Source: Sphingobacterium puteale
GTDB lineage: Bacteria > Bacteroidota > Bacteroidia > Sphingobacteriales > Sphingobacteriaceae
DNA length: 64,000 nucleotides
Direction: 5' to 3'
NCBI RefSeq assembly: GCF_003627955.1
Contig: NZ_RBWS01000004.1
Span: 310,001 to 374,000, forward strand
The position numbers and the translations under genes are program-made. Positions 7,754 through 17,056 of the stretch are shown here, piece by piece; positions within the stretch are counted from its first letter, which is position 1, and each line of letters starts with the position of its first letter. A model generated the notes under the pieces. That model saw only the letters and a list, made by a program, of their open reading frames with translations. It was not told the origin of the DNA and ran no database searches.

Positions 7754-8614
7754 TTAAGATAAGGGATGAGCAGATATCACTTGTTTCCCAGATCCGAGTC
7801 CCTCTATACCGTATTCAATAATATCGCCATCGCGAAGGAAGCGTTGTGGGGATTTTCCCATACCCGAACCTGCCGGTGAACCGGTTGAGATGATGTCACC
7901 TGGAAGTAAGGACATGAACTGGCTTAGATAGGATATTAACTTAGGCACGCGATAGATGAAATCGCTGGTATTACCGTCCTGCATAAGTTCGCCATTTAAT
8001 TTAAGCCAAATTCTCATATTATCGACGTCTTGAATTTCATCTTTTGTGGCAATGAACGGGCCAATTGGAGCAAATGTATCGCAGCCTTTGCCCTTGTCCC
8101 AGGTACCACCTCTTTCAATCTGGAACTCGCGTTCGGTGACGTCATTATGCAGCACATAGCCAAAAACATAATCTAGGGCTTCCTCTTCACTAACATAGGA
8201 TGCTTTTTTACCGATAACGATGGCAAGCTCGGTTTCCCAATCGGATTTCACTGAATTTTTAGGTAACGTAATACCATCGAAAGGTCCATTAAAAGCGGAA
8301 ACAGATTTCATGAACACAATAGGTTCTGCGGCCTGTTGCAATTTGGTTTCCTTAACGTGATCGTCGAAGTTGAGTCCCACACAAAGAATTTTGGAAGGAG
8401 CTTCTAAGGGAGTGCCGATGCGCTCGTCCGCAGCGATCTCTTTTAAGTTGTGGTAATTCTGTTCTACATATGCTTGAAGTTTTTCCAAATTTGCCGTATT
8501 TGCAAAGAAATCACGGTTATATTGAAAATTTCCTTCCGAAACATCATATTTCTTTTCATTTAAAATGACTCCCGCCTTTTCGGAGCCCTTTGCGCCATAT
8601 CTAAAAATCTTCAT
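7754..8614 (-). CDS. Fumarylacetoacetate hydrolase family protein
   Basis: A 286-residue FAH-superfamily enzyme; members cleave or decarboxylate C-C bonds in beta-diketo or acylpyruvate substrates using a divalent metal. Landmarks are ILCVGLNFDDHVKET, the metal-binding DWETELAIVIGKKA (acidic residues of the WExELA motif), GYVLHNDVTEREFQ and STGSPAGSGMG. The size and motifs resemble bacterial 2-hydroxyhepta-2,4-diene-1,7-dioate isomerase/ureidoglycolate lyase-like proteins, but substrate cannot be assigned. The start MKIFRYG at 8614 was chosen because the -7 box TATATTTG overlaps the upstream TTG alternative at 8623. Confidence 0.85.
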   Translation of the reverse strand: MKIFRYGAKGSEKAGVILNEKKYDVSEGNFQYNRDFFANTANLEKLQAYVEQNYHNLKEIAADERIGTPLEAPSKILCVGLNFDDHVKETKLQQAAEPIVFMKSVSAFNGPFDGITLPKNSVKSDWETELAIVIGKKASYVSEEEALDYVFGYVLHNDVTEREFQIERGGTWDKGKGCDTFAPIGPFIATKDEIQDVDNMRIWLKLNGELMQDGNTSDFIYRVPKLISYLSQFMSLLPGDIISTGSPAGSGMGKSPQRFLRDGDIIEYGIEGLGSGKQVISAHPLS

Positions 8615-8620
8615 AAGCCG

Positions 8621-8628
8621 CAAATATA
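8621..8628 (-). promoter_or_regulatory. -7 promoter box of the FAH-family gene
   Basis: On the minus strand TATATTTG matches TAnnTTTG, ending 6 bp before the ATG at 8614. The transcript would have almost no leader, which also rules out the TTG start at 8623. Confidence 0.5.
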
Positions 8629-8672
8629 CGGATTTTGTCCCGAAAAGGCCTGAAATTAACGCGAATTAACAA

Positions 8673-9605
8673 TTAACCGATGTGTAAATTATCTATACAA
8701 TTATTGTCCAGAGTGGGGTATTTAAAAGGAAATTTTTCTTGCAGTATTTTTTTGTTACTTACCCAGGTTCCGTTGAGCACCATTTCCTGTCCTTTTTTTC
8801 CAAAGAGCAGTTTGATCAGGAATGCAGGTACCGGAAAAGGAATGTAACCTATGCCGTACTTGCATTTGGCAATCCGTTTAGTGAACTGGCCAAGTGGTAT
8901 CGGATCGGAGGAGCATGCATTATAAACGCCTGCCAGGGCATTGTTTTGTATAGCAAATAGGAGCATGCGGGCGAGGTCCTCCATGTGGATCCAGCTTAGC
9001 ATCTGTTTACCCGAGCCCAAAATAGGGCTTAGCCGAAAGCGAAGCAGCTGATTGATTTCTTTTAATAAGCCCTGATCTTTGCTGATCACCACGCCGAATC
9101 GGAAGACAACAAGCCTTTTCCCGAGCGTTTCAATTGGTTTTACGCTGTCTTCCCAAAGATTGCAAACCCAGGATAAAAAATCGCCACCTTGAGGATCTCC
9201 CTCTTCGAACGGTTTTTTTTGAAAGCTGTCATCGGCACCATACCATCCGGTTGCTGACGCTGATATAACAGTTTTTACCTGGTTTGGAACCTGTTTTAAT
9301 GTCTGATACAGCAATTGTCCGCTTTCTACGCGACTTGATATAATTTCTTGTTGGTATGCCTTGGTCCATCGTGATCCATTGAGGTTGGCGCCAGCTAAAT
9401 TGATGATATAATCCGCTTCCTGGATCGATCTTATATCGATAACCTGTTTTTTGGGATCCCAATGAACATAGCGTACATGCGGCTGGGCCGGAAAAGCCTT
9501 TGGATCCCTCGTGAAGATGATCACTTCATAGAAGTTGGCGACCAATAATTTGGTCAAATGAAGGCCAATAGCACCTGTTCCCCCTGTAATGATTACTTTT
9601 TCCAT
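8673..9605 (-). CDS. TIGR01777-type NAD(P)-dependent epimerase (YfcH/SDR39U1-like)
   Basis: About 310 residues of the atypical short-chain dehydrogenase family containing E. coli YfcH and human SDR39U1. The N-terminal Rossmann motif is GGTGAIGLHL; DYIINLAGANLNGSRWT, SASATGWYGA, FRFGVVISKDQGLL and SWIHMEDLARM are family landmarks. The C-terminus carries the DUF1731-like segment around VLNGTWVSNKKILQEKFPFKYPTL. No substrate is known for the family. The start at 9605 (MEKVIITGG) puts the Rossmann strand at the N-terminus as usual; an ATG at 9617 adding MRLI is possible. Confidence 0.85.
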   Translation of the reverse strand: MEKVIITGGTGAIGLHLTKLLVANFYEVIIFTRDPKAFPAQPHVRYVHWDPKKQVIDIRSIQEADYIINLAGANLNGSRWTKAYQQEIISSRVESGQLLYQTLKQVPNQVKTVISASATGWYGADDSFQKKPFEEGDPQGGDFLSWVCNLWEDSVKPIETLGKRLVVFRFGVVISKDQGLLKEINQLLRFRLSPILGSGKQMLSWIHMEDLARMLLFAIQNNALAGVYNACSSDPIPLGQFTKRIAKCKYGIGYIPFPVPAFLIKLLFGKKGQEMVLNGTWVSNKKILQEKFPFKYPTLDNNCIDNLHIG

Positions 9606-9952
9606 GATTAATCTCATCTTAATTTGATCACGATATCGTTACTACTACCTTTTGGATAATCAGCGCGATACTCCTTCTAATATACTATTTTGAATCAATA
9701 AAAGAAGGTATATTTTAAGGTTTATCCTTTAAAAACTTCAGCTTTTGTTTTGTTATTTATAGTTCCTTTCCAAGACGGCAGGCTCAAGAGTGGAAATGCA
9801 GGGGTGATTGACCGGAGATCCTTTCCGACAGTTAAACAGGGGGAATAAAGCGAAATCGTCCGGAAAAGATAGCGCTAAATAAAAGCAGATCGTCAAAAAA
9901 AACAGGTTCGCCTGCAGCGCAGACGAACCTGTTGTAGAACGTTTGGTATCGT
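9606..9952. other. Gene-free stretch between epimerase and HMA-domain gene
   Basis: About 350 bp with no convincing ORF; the one open frame (9753-9983, minus) overlaps the terminator and reads as low-quality sequence. The only structure is the terminator at 9893-9933. Confidence 0.5.
9893..9933 (-). terminator. Terminator of the HMA-domain gene
   Basis: AACAGGTTCG (9901-9910) pairs with CGAACCTGTT (9924-9933), and the interior CTGC/GCAG extends the stem. On the minus strand it is followed by a T-run. It sits about 20 bp past the stop at 9953. Confidence 0.8.
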
Positions 9953-10795
9953 TTATTGTATGGTTTGGATTGTACTTCCACATGTTAACATTTGAGCGCC
10001 ATAATATGGATTTTTGACCTCTTTATTAAGACTTAACCAGGTAGCTCCTTTGCCTCCGTTAAACATGGGACATTTTTGTTGATAAACGGGAAGTGCTGGT
10101 TTGGAACTTTTTGCCAGTTTATAAACCTCCTCGGAAAGCGATACAAATGCCAAACGTTGTTTTGCAAGATCCTTTGCGTTCTGCAGCGCCTTGCTGTGTT
10201 GTGCCAACGTATTTGCCTGTGCTTTCCATACCTGTTGTTCAGTAGTTGTCAAGGATGTCGATTTTAACGTGGTTAGCAGGTTTGAAAGTTTTGTAGCGCC
10301 TGCTGTGACAGCTTTATGATCAGCAGCAATAAGGGCGTCTTTCAATACGAAATACTGATCGTAAATGGGCTGAAAGTTACCCGCCTTAGCGACAGATGAA
10401 TTTCCGCTGCTTTCTTCTTTATTTTCAGGGGTATTTTCTGGGTTTGCTGGTGGAGCGCTCAATGTTCGGTCGTATTGACAACATCCATGTAGCTCGGCAT
10501 AAGTCGTTGTCGGAGCTAGGTATTTTTCATTGTCATAACCTGCTAGTGCAATGTTTTTCAGCACCGCGTCCAAAGAGGTTTTCTCAGCATTAAAAGATAC
10601 CTTTGCTGTCTGGTTATCCTCGTTCCAATCTACTTTGGAATCCGCTGAATTTCCGGATTTTTCTATCGTTTTTTTACACATACCACAGTTGCCACTGATT
10701 TTCACGGTTTGCGTTGTCATGGCTGTATTTTGTGCATGGCTGTATAGACTGCTGGATAAAAGGCAAATTGCTATGATATTTTTAAGTACTTTCAT
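9953..10795 (-). CDS. Secreted HMA-domain + DUF3347-like protein
   Basis: A 280-residue periplasmic protein from the ATG at 10795. A signal peptide (MKVLKNIIAICLLSSSLYSHAQ) is followed by a heavy-metal-associated domain with CGMC in place of the usual CxxC metal site (about 30-90), a low-complexity linker rich in Pro, Asn, Glu and Ser, and a C-terminal DUF3347-type helical domain ending in a conserved-looking CPMF...NPYYGAQMLTCG segment. DUF3347 domains often accompany copper and silver efflux proteins. Metal capture, probably copper, is the likely role, but this is inference. It is followed upstream by a second Cys/His-rich small protein on the same strand. Confidence 0.75.
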   Translation of the reverse strand: MKVLKNIIAICLLSSSLYSHAQNTAMTTQTVKISGNCGMCKKTIEKSGNSADSKVDWNEDNQTAKVSFNAEKTSLDAVLKNIALAGYDNEKYLAPTTTYAELHGCCQYDRTLSAPPANPENTPENKEESSGNSSVAKAGNFQPIYDQYFVLKDALIAADHKAVTAGATKLSNLLTTLKSTSLTTTEQQVWKAQANTLAQHSKALQNAKDLAKQRLAFVSLSEEVYKLAKSSKPALPVYQQKCPMFNGGKGATWLSLNKEVKNPYYGAQMLTCGSTIQTIQ

Positions 10796-10926
10796 TTGTT
10801 TTAGTTTTTTGAAATACATTTATAGATTCCTGCGGAATGCGATCGGTCTACTTGATCGGCATGGACAGGTTCTTAATTCTTTTTTACCGATGGGGGACTC
10901 ATTTTTAATGAAGCTCCATTTTCTAT

Positions 10927-11292
10927 TTAAGCTATTTTGGGTGGTACCCAAGGGTAGAAATAGCCCTCTGAAAGATAGACGGGCAACAAACCACTATATA
11001 ATTTTTTAAAAATGGAAAAGGAAATTTTTGGTAGCTGAACGGGAAAGGTAGAGACCGCCAGTATACTTGTCGCTGTGGCGCAATGACAACTACAATCCCG
11101 GCATTGCTTGCGGTGTTGACAGAGCGGTTTTTTCTTCGCTTTTTGGCAACAATCATGTTTTTTGCTTGCATGGTCCGGATTGGCAACGGGGCAGGTTTTT
11201 GCCTTACTTTGATGGCAGGGATATGTCGCGGTCGGCTTGGCCGCTAAGCCAAGAAAAAGAATTAGTCCGATGAGATATTTTAGTGTCACCAC
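10927..11292 (-). CDS. Small Cys/His-rich exported protein, HYC_CC_PP-like
   Basis: About 121 residues from a GTG at 11292. The N-terminus is a hydrophobic signal-like segment (LKYLIGLILFLGLAA); then follow YPCHQSKAKTC, HDCCQKAKK, a CRDCSCHC cluster, and a C-terminus ending PWVPPKIA. The His/Cys pair, CC doublet and terminal PP recall the small Bacteroidota proteins called HYC_CC_PP that neighbour copper or heavy-metal genes; I make that match by eye only. With the HMA/DUF3347 gene downstream on the same strand it suggests a small metal-handling unit. The start is uncertain. Confidence 0.55.
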   Translation of the reverse strand: MVTLKYLIGLILFLGLAAKPTATYPCHQSKAKTCPVANPDHASKKHDCCQKAKKKPLCQHRKQCRDCSCHCATATSILAVSTFPVQLPKISFSIFKKLYSGLLPVYLSEGYFYPWVPPKIA

Positions 11293-11450
11293 AGTTCAAA
11301 TATAGCTTTTTTTGGATAAGTATTAAATCTACTATCGGGATGGCTGTTTCTTATTCCATGTAAGGCGTTCGTAGCGCTCGTGACTGCATTATGGAAAACA
11401 CGTGTTGTGGGAGCAGAATCTAGGGATGCATGAGCGGGGTATATTACATA

Positions 11451-11493
11451 GAAGCGTAGACAACAGTTTGATTAGTTGACTACGCTTCTTTTA
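11451..11493. terminator. Hairpin with T-run on the plus side, near the TPR gene end
   Basis: GAAGCGTAG (11451-11459) pairs with CTACGCTTC (11480-11488), extended by CAAC/GTTG past one mismatch, and followed on the plus strand by TTTTATTATTT. It lies 30 bp beyond the stop of the minus-strand gene at 11519, with A-rich DNA on that side. It can serve the minus-strand gene, but its T-run favours plus-strand reading, where no gene precedes it. Confidence 0.5.
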
Positions 11494-11518
11494 TTATTTA
11501 AGTTAGTCGAGAAGCTCG

Positions 11519-13894
11519 CTAGAACTTAAAGTTTGATAAGAAACCCGGTTTCTTCCAGGTTCTCTTATATTCGTCCGCCAATGCGCTATGGTCTGAATAA
11601 GCGAGGACTTCATTAAGTAGGTGATGCGCTTTTTTGAGGTTCCCCGTCTTGTAGTTAGCGAGTGCTTCCGCCAACTTTACAGATTCACAATCATCGTCGT
11701 AGCTCCATTCATGTTGCGCATAGATGCTATTAAAAATTTCCACATAGCGGTTTACTTCTACTAGATTTTCCCGTTCAGCCAGTAGCTGAATCCCCATTTT
11801 TATCCAAAGTACATAATCTTCTGGATCCATGACTGTGGCAACCCAGGGATCATGGTGTTGAAATACGTCTGTACCTGGTCTAAATTCGGAGAGGAAATAG
11901 TGACTTTTGACAATGAGATACAAGGTTTTTGCTTTATCAAAGTCATTGATAATAAATTCCTTTTTGTTTTTGAGGTAGGCCTTTGCAGCTGTAATGATAG
12001 CGCTATAGTCAGAAACCTCATTGTAAAGCTGCATGAGGATATATTGTGGCTGTGCTTCATGCGGATATTTTTGGGCCATATCGTTATAATACTGAATACG
12101 GTAATCGCGTTCATAGGGCTCAAGAATAACATAAATTACATTTTCCACACCGTTTTTAGCCGCTTCAAAATCCCGATAATGATAGTCGTTCAAGGTAGGA
12201 TGATTGATGTAGAACTGATAGATGTGCTCCAGAAGATATTGTGCTTCGCCCTGTATATCGGAGGAAAGTCCCAGATGATAATTTACTTCAAGCTGATACA
12301 CAAACATCTGATAGCAACTTGGGAATACCAGATCTGATTCATCCTCGGCAGATTGTTCTTCTATTACCTCATCGCGCATTTCATCAAGGTCGCGCAAAGT
12401 GACTTGGTAGGTGTCGAAATATAGTATGAGGGCGTCTTTTAAACGTTCATAATCCTCCAATTTCGATAATGCGTCTGTTCGCGTCTGATGTAGTTCTTCA
12501 AAGTCTGAGTAGTTTAGCCCTTCAGTTGCGATTTGATAACTCTCTTCGAGGAGATCCACATTCTTTAATGCAATTGCCAGGTTATTGCAATTCATTGCAC
12601 GATTATGGTTTCCACCGAAATAATCACTTTCATATTTCCCCTGTTCGAAATAAGCAGCGAAGGCATCATAAGCCTGGCGGTAAACGGCAAGGTAAAGCTG
12701 CCGCATGGCCAGCGTTTCTTCGGATGATAGGGTTTCCAGACTATTGACAAAGTCAGCTAAATTGACCCCTTCGTTATAGAGATCACGTGGCAAGTCATCA
12801 AAAGTCGGAACATGCTTATGTACTTCGCCTGTTGTTAAGTAGGTACATTCAACGAGACGACGCCAAGAAGTTGCATTCCACTGTCTTTCGCCCAATTGTC
12901 GGAGGTAAGGTAAAGCTGCTTCATATTGTTCCTCATCATACAGGTATGCCGCTGCAAAATGATAACCGGCGTACAGGTCAGGATATTGATCAATGAGTTT
13001 TAACGCGTGCAAATAGTAATAGTCCAAAGGAATACCGATATCTTCGGAATAATTGCGTTCGATGATAAGCTGGTAATAGAATACCTCCGGGTTTTCATAA
13101 CCGTCAGCGATAAGATCTTCGAAGCGGCTGTGCCATTTGACCAGTTCCTTGTGGATATGTGCAGCTGAATTTTCTCCTCTGATAAGCTTCATTAATACCT
13201 TTAAAGCCAGGTCGATATTCTTGTTTTCATAAGCGATCTCAGCAAGGTCAACATACTGCATCTCGCTACCGCTGATGAAGCGATCAAATTGCTCGCTGAT
13301 TAAAGTTGTTAGCGCAGCGCCTGAAATCTGTTTGGTACGATCTAGAAGGTATATTTTTTTTATCCAGAATATGGAGAAATTCTGATCGGCAGCTTCGCGG
13401 TTGTCCTTGAACGCTTCACGAAAGTAAGCAATGCCTTCATCCAATAAAGGCAACAGGGCAGTGTCATCCTGGAGACTTTCATAAATATCCGCCAGAAATC
13501 CGTAGCCATAGGGAGCCATTTTCGGTATAGCGATCAACTTTTTTGCATAGCCGATAAACTCATCTTTGTTGTCTTCATTGATGTGTTTCCTTGGACGATT
13601 GATCTGTTCCAATCTGGTCTGATTATCCAGGACATAATTTAACATATGATAGAGCGTTGTTTCATTTTCCGGCTCTATCAGTAGTGCTTTTTGAAGATAA
13701 GGGATCATCTTCTCCTGTATGATATCAAAAATAGCTTCATGCCCATCGTAGAATACCTGGTCGTGATAGGCAACTGCGAGATGTGTCCAAAGGGGGACAT
13801 CCTGGTCATCTTGTTTTAATTGATTTTCACCTTCAATGATAAATAGATCAAGCTGCCCGCTGTAGAATAAATCGTATATATTTTTATCTTCCAT
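11519..13894 (-). CDS. Large helical-repeat (TPR-like) cytoplasmic protein, 791 aa
   Basis: A 791-residue acidic protein with no signal peptide or membrane segment. It begins MEDKNIYDLFYSGQLDLFI and shows many amphipathic helix pairs of TPR type (for example ALLIEPENETTLYHMLNYVL, ALPYLRQLGERQWNATSWRRLVECTYL, ALANYKTGNLKKAHHLLNEVLAYS). No catalytic motif is recognisable. It is probably a scaffold for protein interactions. The gene stands between a metal-related pair and a secreted SH3-like protein on the same strand; 48 bp separates its start from the stop of the latter, so the two may be co-transcribed. Confidence 0.75.
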   Translation of the reverse strand: MEDKNIYDLFYSGQLDLFIIEGENQLKQDDQDVPLWTHLAVAYHDQVFYDGHEAIFDIIQEKMIPYLQKALLIEPENETTLYHMLNYVLDNQTRLEQINRPRKHINEDNKDEFIGYAKKLIAIPKMAPYGYGFLADIYESLQDDTALLPLLDEGIAYFREAFKDNREAADQNFSIFWIKKIYLLDRTKQISGAALTTLISEQFDRFISGSEMQYVDLAEIAYENKNIDLALKVLMKLIRGENSAAHIHKELVKWHSRFEDLIADGYENPEVFYYQLIIERNYSEDIGIPLDYYYLHALKLIDQYPDLYAGYHFAAAYLYDEEQYEAALPYLRQLGERQWNATSWRRLVECTYLTTGEVHKHVPTFDDLPRDLYNEGVNLADFVNSLETLSSEETLAMRQLYLAVYRQAYDAFAAYFEQGKYESDYFGGNHNRAMNCNNLAIALKNVDLLEESYQIATEGLNYSDFEELHQTRTDALSKLEDYERLKDALILYFDTYQVTLRDLDEMRDEVIEEQSAEDESDLVFPSCYQMFVYQLEVNYHLGLSSDIQGEAQYLLEHIYQFYINHPTLNDYHYRDFEAAKNGVENVIYVILEPYERDYRIQYYNDMAQKYPHEAQPQYILMQLYNEVSDYSAIITAAKAYLKNKKEFIINDFDKAKTLYLIVKSHYFLSEFRPGTDVFQHHDPWVATVMDPEDYVLWIKMGIQLLAERENLVEVNRYVEIFNSIYAQHEWSYDDDCESVKLAEALANYKTGNLKKAHHLLNEVLAYSDHSALADEYKRTWKKPGFLSNFKF

Positions 13895-13941
13895 TCTTTA
13901 ATTCTTTGTGTGTTTTTCCAATCGGTTGAATTTATTAAAAA

Positions 13942-14811
13942 TTATTGGGGTAATGAGCGTTTGACAAATTTATCACCATCCCATTGAAAATGCTCTTCTC
14001 TTTTGGAAATGCGGTATTTGGAGGCGTCGATATCGTCGTTTTCGGTTTCCCCTTCTTCGATATACTTATAGATCAATTGGTTGTTTTTTTTGTGTTCTGT
14101 AGGGAACAGGAGTTTCTCGTCGTAATAAAAGACTCCTGCATCGGAGACAGAATACCTGCTGGGTAGGTTGATAAGTTTCTGGCCGGTCCAGGCAACATAA
14201 TGATATTCGCTGGGAACTCCGCAGGCGCCAGAAATAAATTCCATGTATAAGATTTGTTTTACATGAGTTAATCCCATGCTTGGCAAAAGTTTGCTTTGTG
14301 CACTCAGCTGTCCGCCAAATGCAAATGTGTAGGATTGGCTAGCGATCAAGGAGTCGTGTGGATTCAATACTTTTACTTTGGTTAAAAAGTAATCCTGTTG
14401 TTCCCTATTTGGCGGTTTGATAAAACGTTCAAAACCATAGAGGTATTGGAAACCTTCCCGGTCAACCTGTTTGCCAAGAGCCAATAAGCCAAGCCAGATA
14501 AAACCTTTTTTTTGTTGGCTATCCTTCAAGTAGCTAATCTGGTACCATGGGGCGTAGAAGTTTTTGATAATACTGCCTTTGAGTGGGGCGCTTGTCATCG
14601 TAACCGTTGTCCCAACACCTAAAGAGTCTATCTGTTTAGCTTGGAGTCCGGGAGCGGAGCGAATATAGGCTTTTTCAACAAAAACGGTAGCTGTTTGCCC
14701 TTTCTGTATATTCCAGAGATTAAAATCGTTATCAAAGGAAATACCATCCTGCGCTTTAAGAAGCAAGGGAAATAAGCTTAAATATGCCAGCGTGAAATTT
14801 ATTATTTTCAT
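13942..14811 (-). CDS. Secreted protein with an N-terminal SH3-like domain
   Basis: About 289 residues from the ATG at 14811, chosen because MKIINFTLAYLSLFPLLLKAQ is a good signal peptide; the longer reading from 14865 puts 18 odd residues before it. After cleavage, the segment TVFVEKAYIRSAPGLQAKQIDSLGVGTTVTM resembles a bacterial SH3 domain, followed by a poorly conserved region with many aromatic residues (GACGVPSEYHYVAWTG). No catalytic residues were recognised. Location is periplasmic or cell surface. It precedes the TPR-like gene on the same strand. Confidence 0.65.
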   Translation of the reverse strand: MKIINFTLAYLSLFPLLLKAQDGISFDNDFNLWNIQKGQTATVFVEKAYIRSAPGLQAKQIDSLGVGTTVTMTSAPLKGSIIKNFYAPWYQISYLKDSQQKKGFIWLGLLALGKQVDREGFQYLYGFERFIKPPNREQQDYFLTKVKVLNPHDSLIASQSYTFAFGGQLSAQSKLLPSMGLTHVKQILYMEFISGACGVPSEYHYVAWTGQKLINLPSRYSVSDAGVFYYDEKLLFPTEHKKNNQLIYKYIEEGETENDDIDASKYRISKREEHFQWDGDKFVKRSLPQ

Positions 14812-15040
14812 CTTTATCCTGTTCACTGTCGCAAAAATAGAAGAATTTTTGTGCAGGATTATCACTGGTTTCAGGTATTTTCTTGCTGGCGACGTAATCC
14901 CGAGTAAACCTTGATATGAATAGTAGTCCAGCGCAAATAGATTTTATGATTTCAAAACAATTTTGTCTTAAATGTGGTATCTTAAGACGTGAAAGTTTAT
15001 AGCATTAATAAAGGCTATAGTAGGCGAATAATAGGAATTT

Positions 15041-17056
15041 ATGAAAGAAAAAATAGATCAAAAACAGCAAGTAAGTGCGCTATTTGATCGCTACAGGAAT
15101 CAATTGGATAATCCCGAATATGTGGAAATTGAACTATTGGTTTTAATTGTCGCGATAATTCGGCCCAAAAAGGTGCAGTTGTTGTATCAGGTCGATATCC
15201 AGTTTTTTCTTGATTTTCTACAGGAGTCAGTGGATTGCAGAAATCAGTTTATCCGCTACCTTAAACGGGTTCTCAGGCAAAGAGATTTTGACCAACTGGT
15301 ATCTGATACGGGCATTATCAGTTATGCAGATTTTATCTATGAGCTCAGGAAGCGGATTACCGAGCGTTATCTCCCTTATCAGCCAGCAAAGTCAACTTTG
15401 CAATATTTGCTGAATCAGGTATTTTACTCCCCCAAAGATGCGGATTGGATAGCCACAATTTCAGCCGAGCAATTGTATGAACTATTTCGGCTGTGTGAGT
15501 TTAATTCCATTTATGATGATGAAACGGGTTTTGAAATGATTGAGATCTTGTATGGGATCGAGCTGTTGGTGCAACGTATTACTGGCCGGGCAATGGAAAC
15601 TGATGTCAATAAAATGGTGCCGGAGTTTCAGAATTTCGATAGTCCATTTATTGCAATTATGCGGGAGTTTACGGAGTTAAATGACCGTATTTTACAGTCG
15701 GAGACGAAATACATCAACTCAGAAGATCTTTCGTATAAACAGTTGCTCGTACTTCATCGACAATGTGAGGCCTATATAGAAACCGCTTTTGGCAATTCGC
15801 ACCGTTTTGGTATTTCCATTAAGGTGAATCAGTCCTTATTGCGGATCCGTCAGCAACTGGAACGTATCAAGGATATGCTCTCTTTTTTGGTGATTGATAC
15901 GGAATCCCAAAAAGCAGAGAAAAGCATTGAGTTGGCGAAGACGCTGATTGGATATAATTCCAGAAAAAGCAATATCCGTAAATTAATAGGGCAGAGCACG
16001 CAGTTGCTGGCCTATGAAATTACTCATCATACAGCGCAGACGGGGGAACACTATATTACATCAACCCATCAGGAGTATTGGAAGATGTTTCGTTCTGCCT
16101 GCGGTGGCGGTGTAATTGTGGGGGTGATGTGTATAGTAAAACTGTTATTGGGAAAAGTGGAGACAAGCGAATTCGGGCATGCATTTTTATATAGCCTGAA
16201 TTATGCGATCGGTTTTACGGTGATCTATCTTTTTGGAGCGACCTTGGCAACAAAGCAACCGGCGATGACAGCTTCATCGTTGGTGAGCGCGATTGAACAG
16301 GGGGCTTCTGATCGAGGCGCCGGCAGGCATCGGTATTGGGTGTTTGCCCAATTTTTTGCACGTTTATTTCGCTCGCAGTTCATCGCTTTTGTTGGTAATG
16401 TGGTTATGGCATTTCCCGTCAGCCTGCTGTTGGTATGGGGGATACAGCAACTCACAGGTGTGAATATTGCAAGTGCCAAATGGTTACATTTAGTCGATGA
16501 TTTAAATCCCATCAAGACTCCAGTCATTTTACACGCTTCCATTGCCGGTGTATTTTTATTTCTGTCGGGGATTATTGCCGGCAGTATTTCAAATCGCGAT
16601 AAACACAATTCGGTTTACTATAGGATTCAGGAGCATCCTTTGCTGAAAAAGGTATTTGGGAAAACGAAGACGGACAAGATTGCCTCTTTTTATGAAAAGA
16701 AATGGGCTGGTATTGTTTCCAATCTCTGGTTTGGTGTTTTTATGGGCTCAACGGCTTCCATTGGGATGTTTCTTGGTATTAATATCGATATTCGGCACAT
16801 TACCTTTGCGAGCGGAAATCTGGCCCTGGGTTTATTTGGACATCGTATGGAGCTGTCCACGGATATCTGGATATGGGGGATTTTGGGTATCGGGATCATT
16901 GGGTTCTTTAATTTTCTCGTAAGCTTTGGTTTGTCATTGGTGCTCGCGTTTCGTTCGCGAAACTTATCGTCTAAGGAGTTGGCGAAAATGGCCAAGGCGG
17001 TATGGATTTATTTTAAAATGAATCCAAAATCTTTTTTCTTTCCGCCTAAAAACTAA
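15041..17056 (+). CDS. Gcr-family membrane protein (annotated elsewhere as site-specific recombinase)
   Basis: A 671-residue protein with an N-terminal half (about 1-350) that is soluble and helical and a C-terminal half with about six or seven membrane segments (for example GGGVIVGVMCIVKLLLG, FLYSLNYAIGFTVIYLFG, FIAFVGNVVMAFPVSLLLVWG, GILGIGIIGFFNFLVSFGL). It matches the family often labelled Gcr site-specific recombinase (COG4389), with landmarks TLATKQPAMTASSLVSAIEQ and SGIIAGSISNRDKHNSVYYRI. I see no Ser or Tyr recombinase motif, and a polytopic membrane protein is an unlikely recombinase, so the label should not be taken literally. It looks monocistronic. Confidence 0.75.
   Translation: MKEKIDQKQQVSALFDRYRNQLDNPEYVEIELLVLIVAIIRPKKVQLLYQVDIQFFLDFLQESVDCRNQFIRYLKRVLRQRDFDQLVSDTGIISYADFIYELRKRITERYLPYQPAKSTLQYLLNQVFYSPKDADWIATISAEQLYELFRLCEFNSIYDDETGFEMIEILYGIELLVQRITGRAMETDVNKMVPEFQNFDSPFIAIMREFTELNDRILQSETKYINSEDLSYKQLLVLHRQCEAYIETAFGNSHRFGISIKVNQSLLRIRQQLERIKDMLSFLVIDTESQKAEKSIELAKTLIGYNSRKSNIRKLIGQSTQLLAYEITHHTAQTGEHYITSTHQEYWKMFRSACGGGVIVGVMCIVKLLLGKVETSEFGHAFLYSLNYAIGFTVIYLFGATLATKQPAMTASSLVSAIEQGASDRGAGRHRYWVFAQFFARLFRSQFIAFVGNVVMAFPVSLLLVWGIQQLTGVNIASAKWLHLVDDLNPIKTPVILHASIAGVFLFLSGIIAGSISNRDKHNSVYYRIQEHPLLKKVFGKTKTDKIASFYEKKWAGIVSNLWFGVFMGSTASIGMFLGINIDIRHITFASGNLALGLFGHRMELSTDIWIWGILGIGIIGFFNFLVSFGLSLVLAFRSRNLSSKELAKMAKAVWIYFKMNPKSFFFPPKN

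Noticed and set aside
10551..11273. Plus-strand ORFs at 10551-11009 and 11067-11273.
   Set aside because: Both are antisense to the HMA and Cys-rich genes and have no recognisable features.
15041..17056. Reading the Gcr protein as part of a mobile element because of the recombinase name.
   Set aside because: No recombinase motif, no attachment sites or transposon genes nearby; it is a polytopic membrane protein in an ordinary chromosomal setting.
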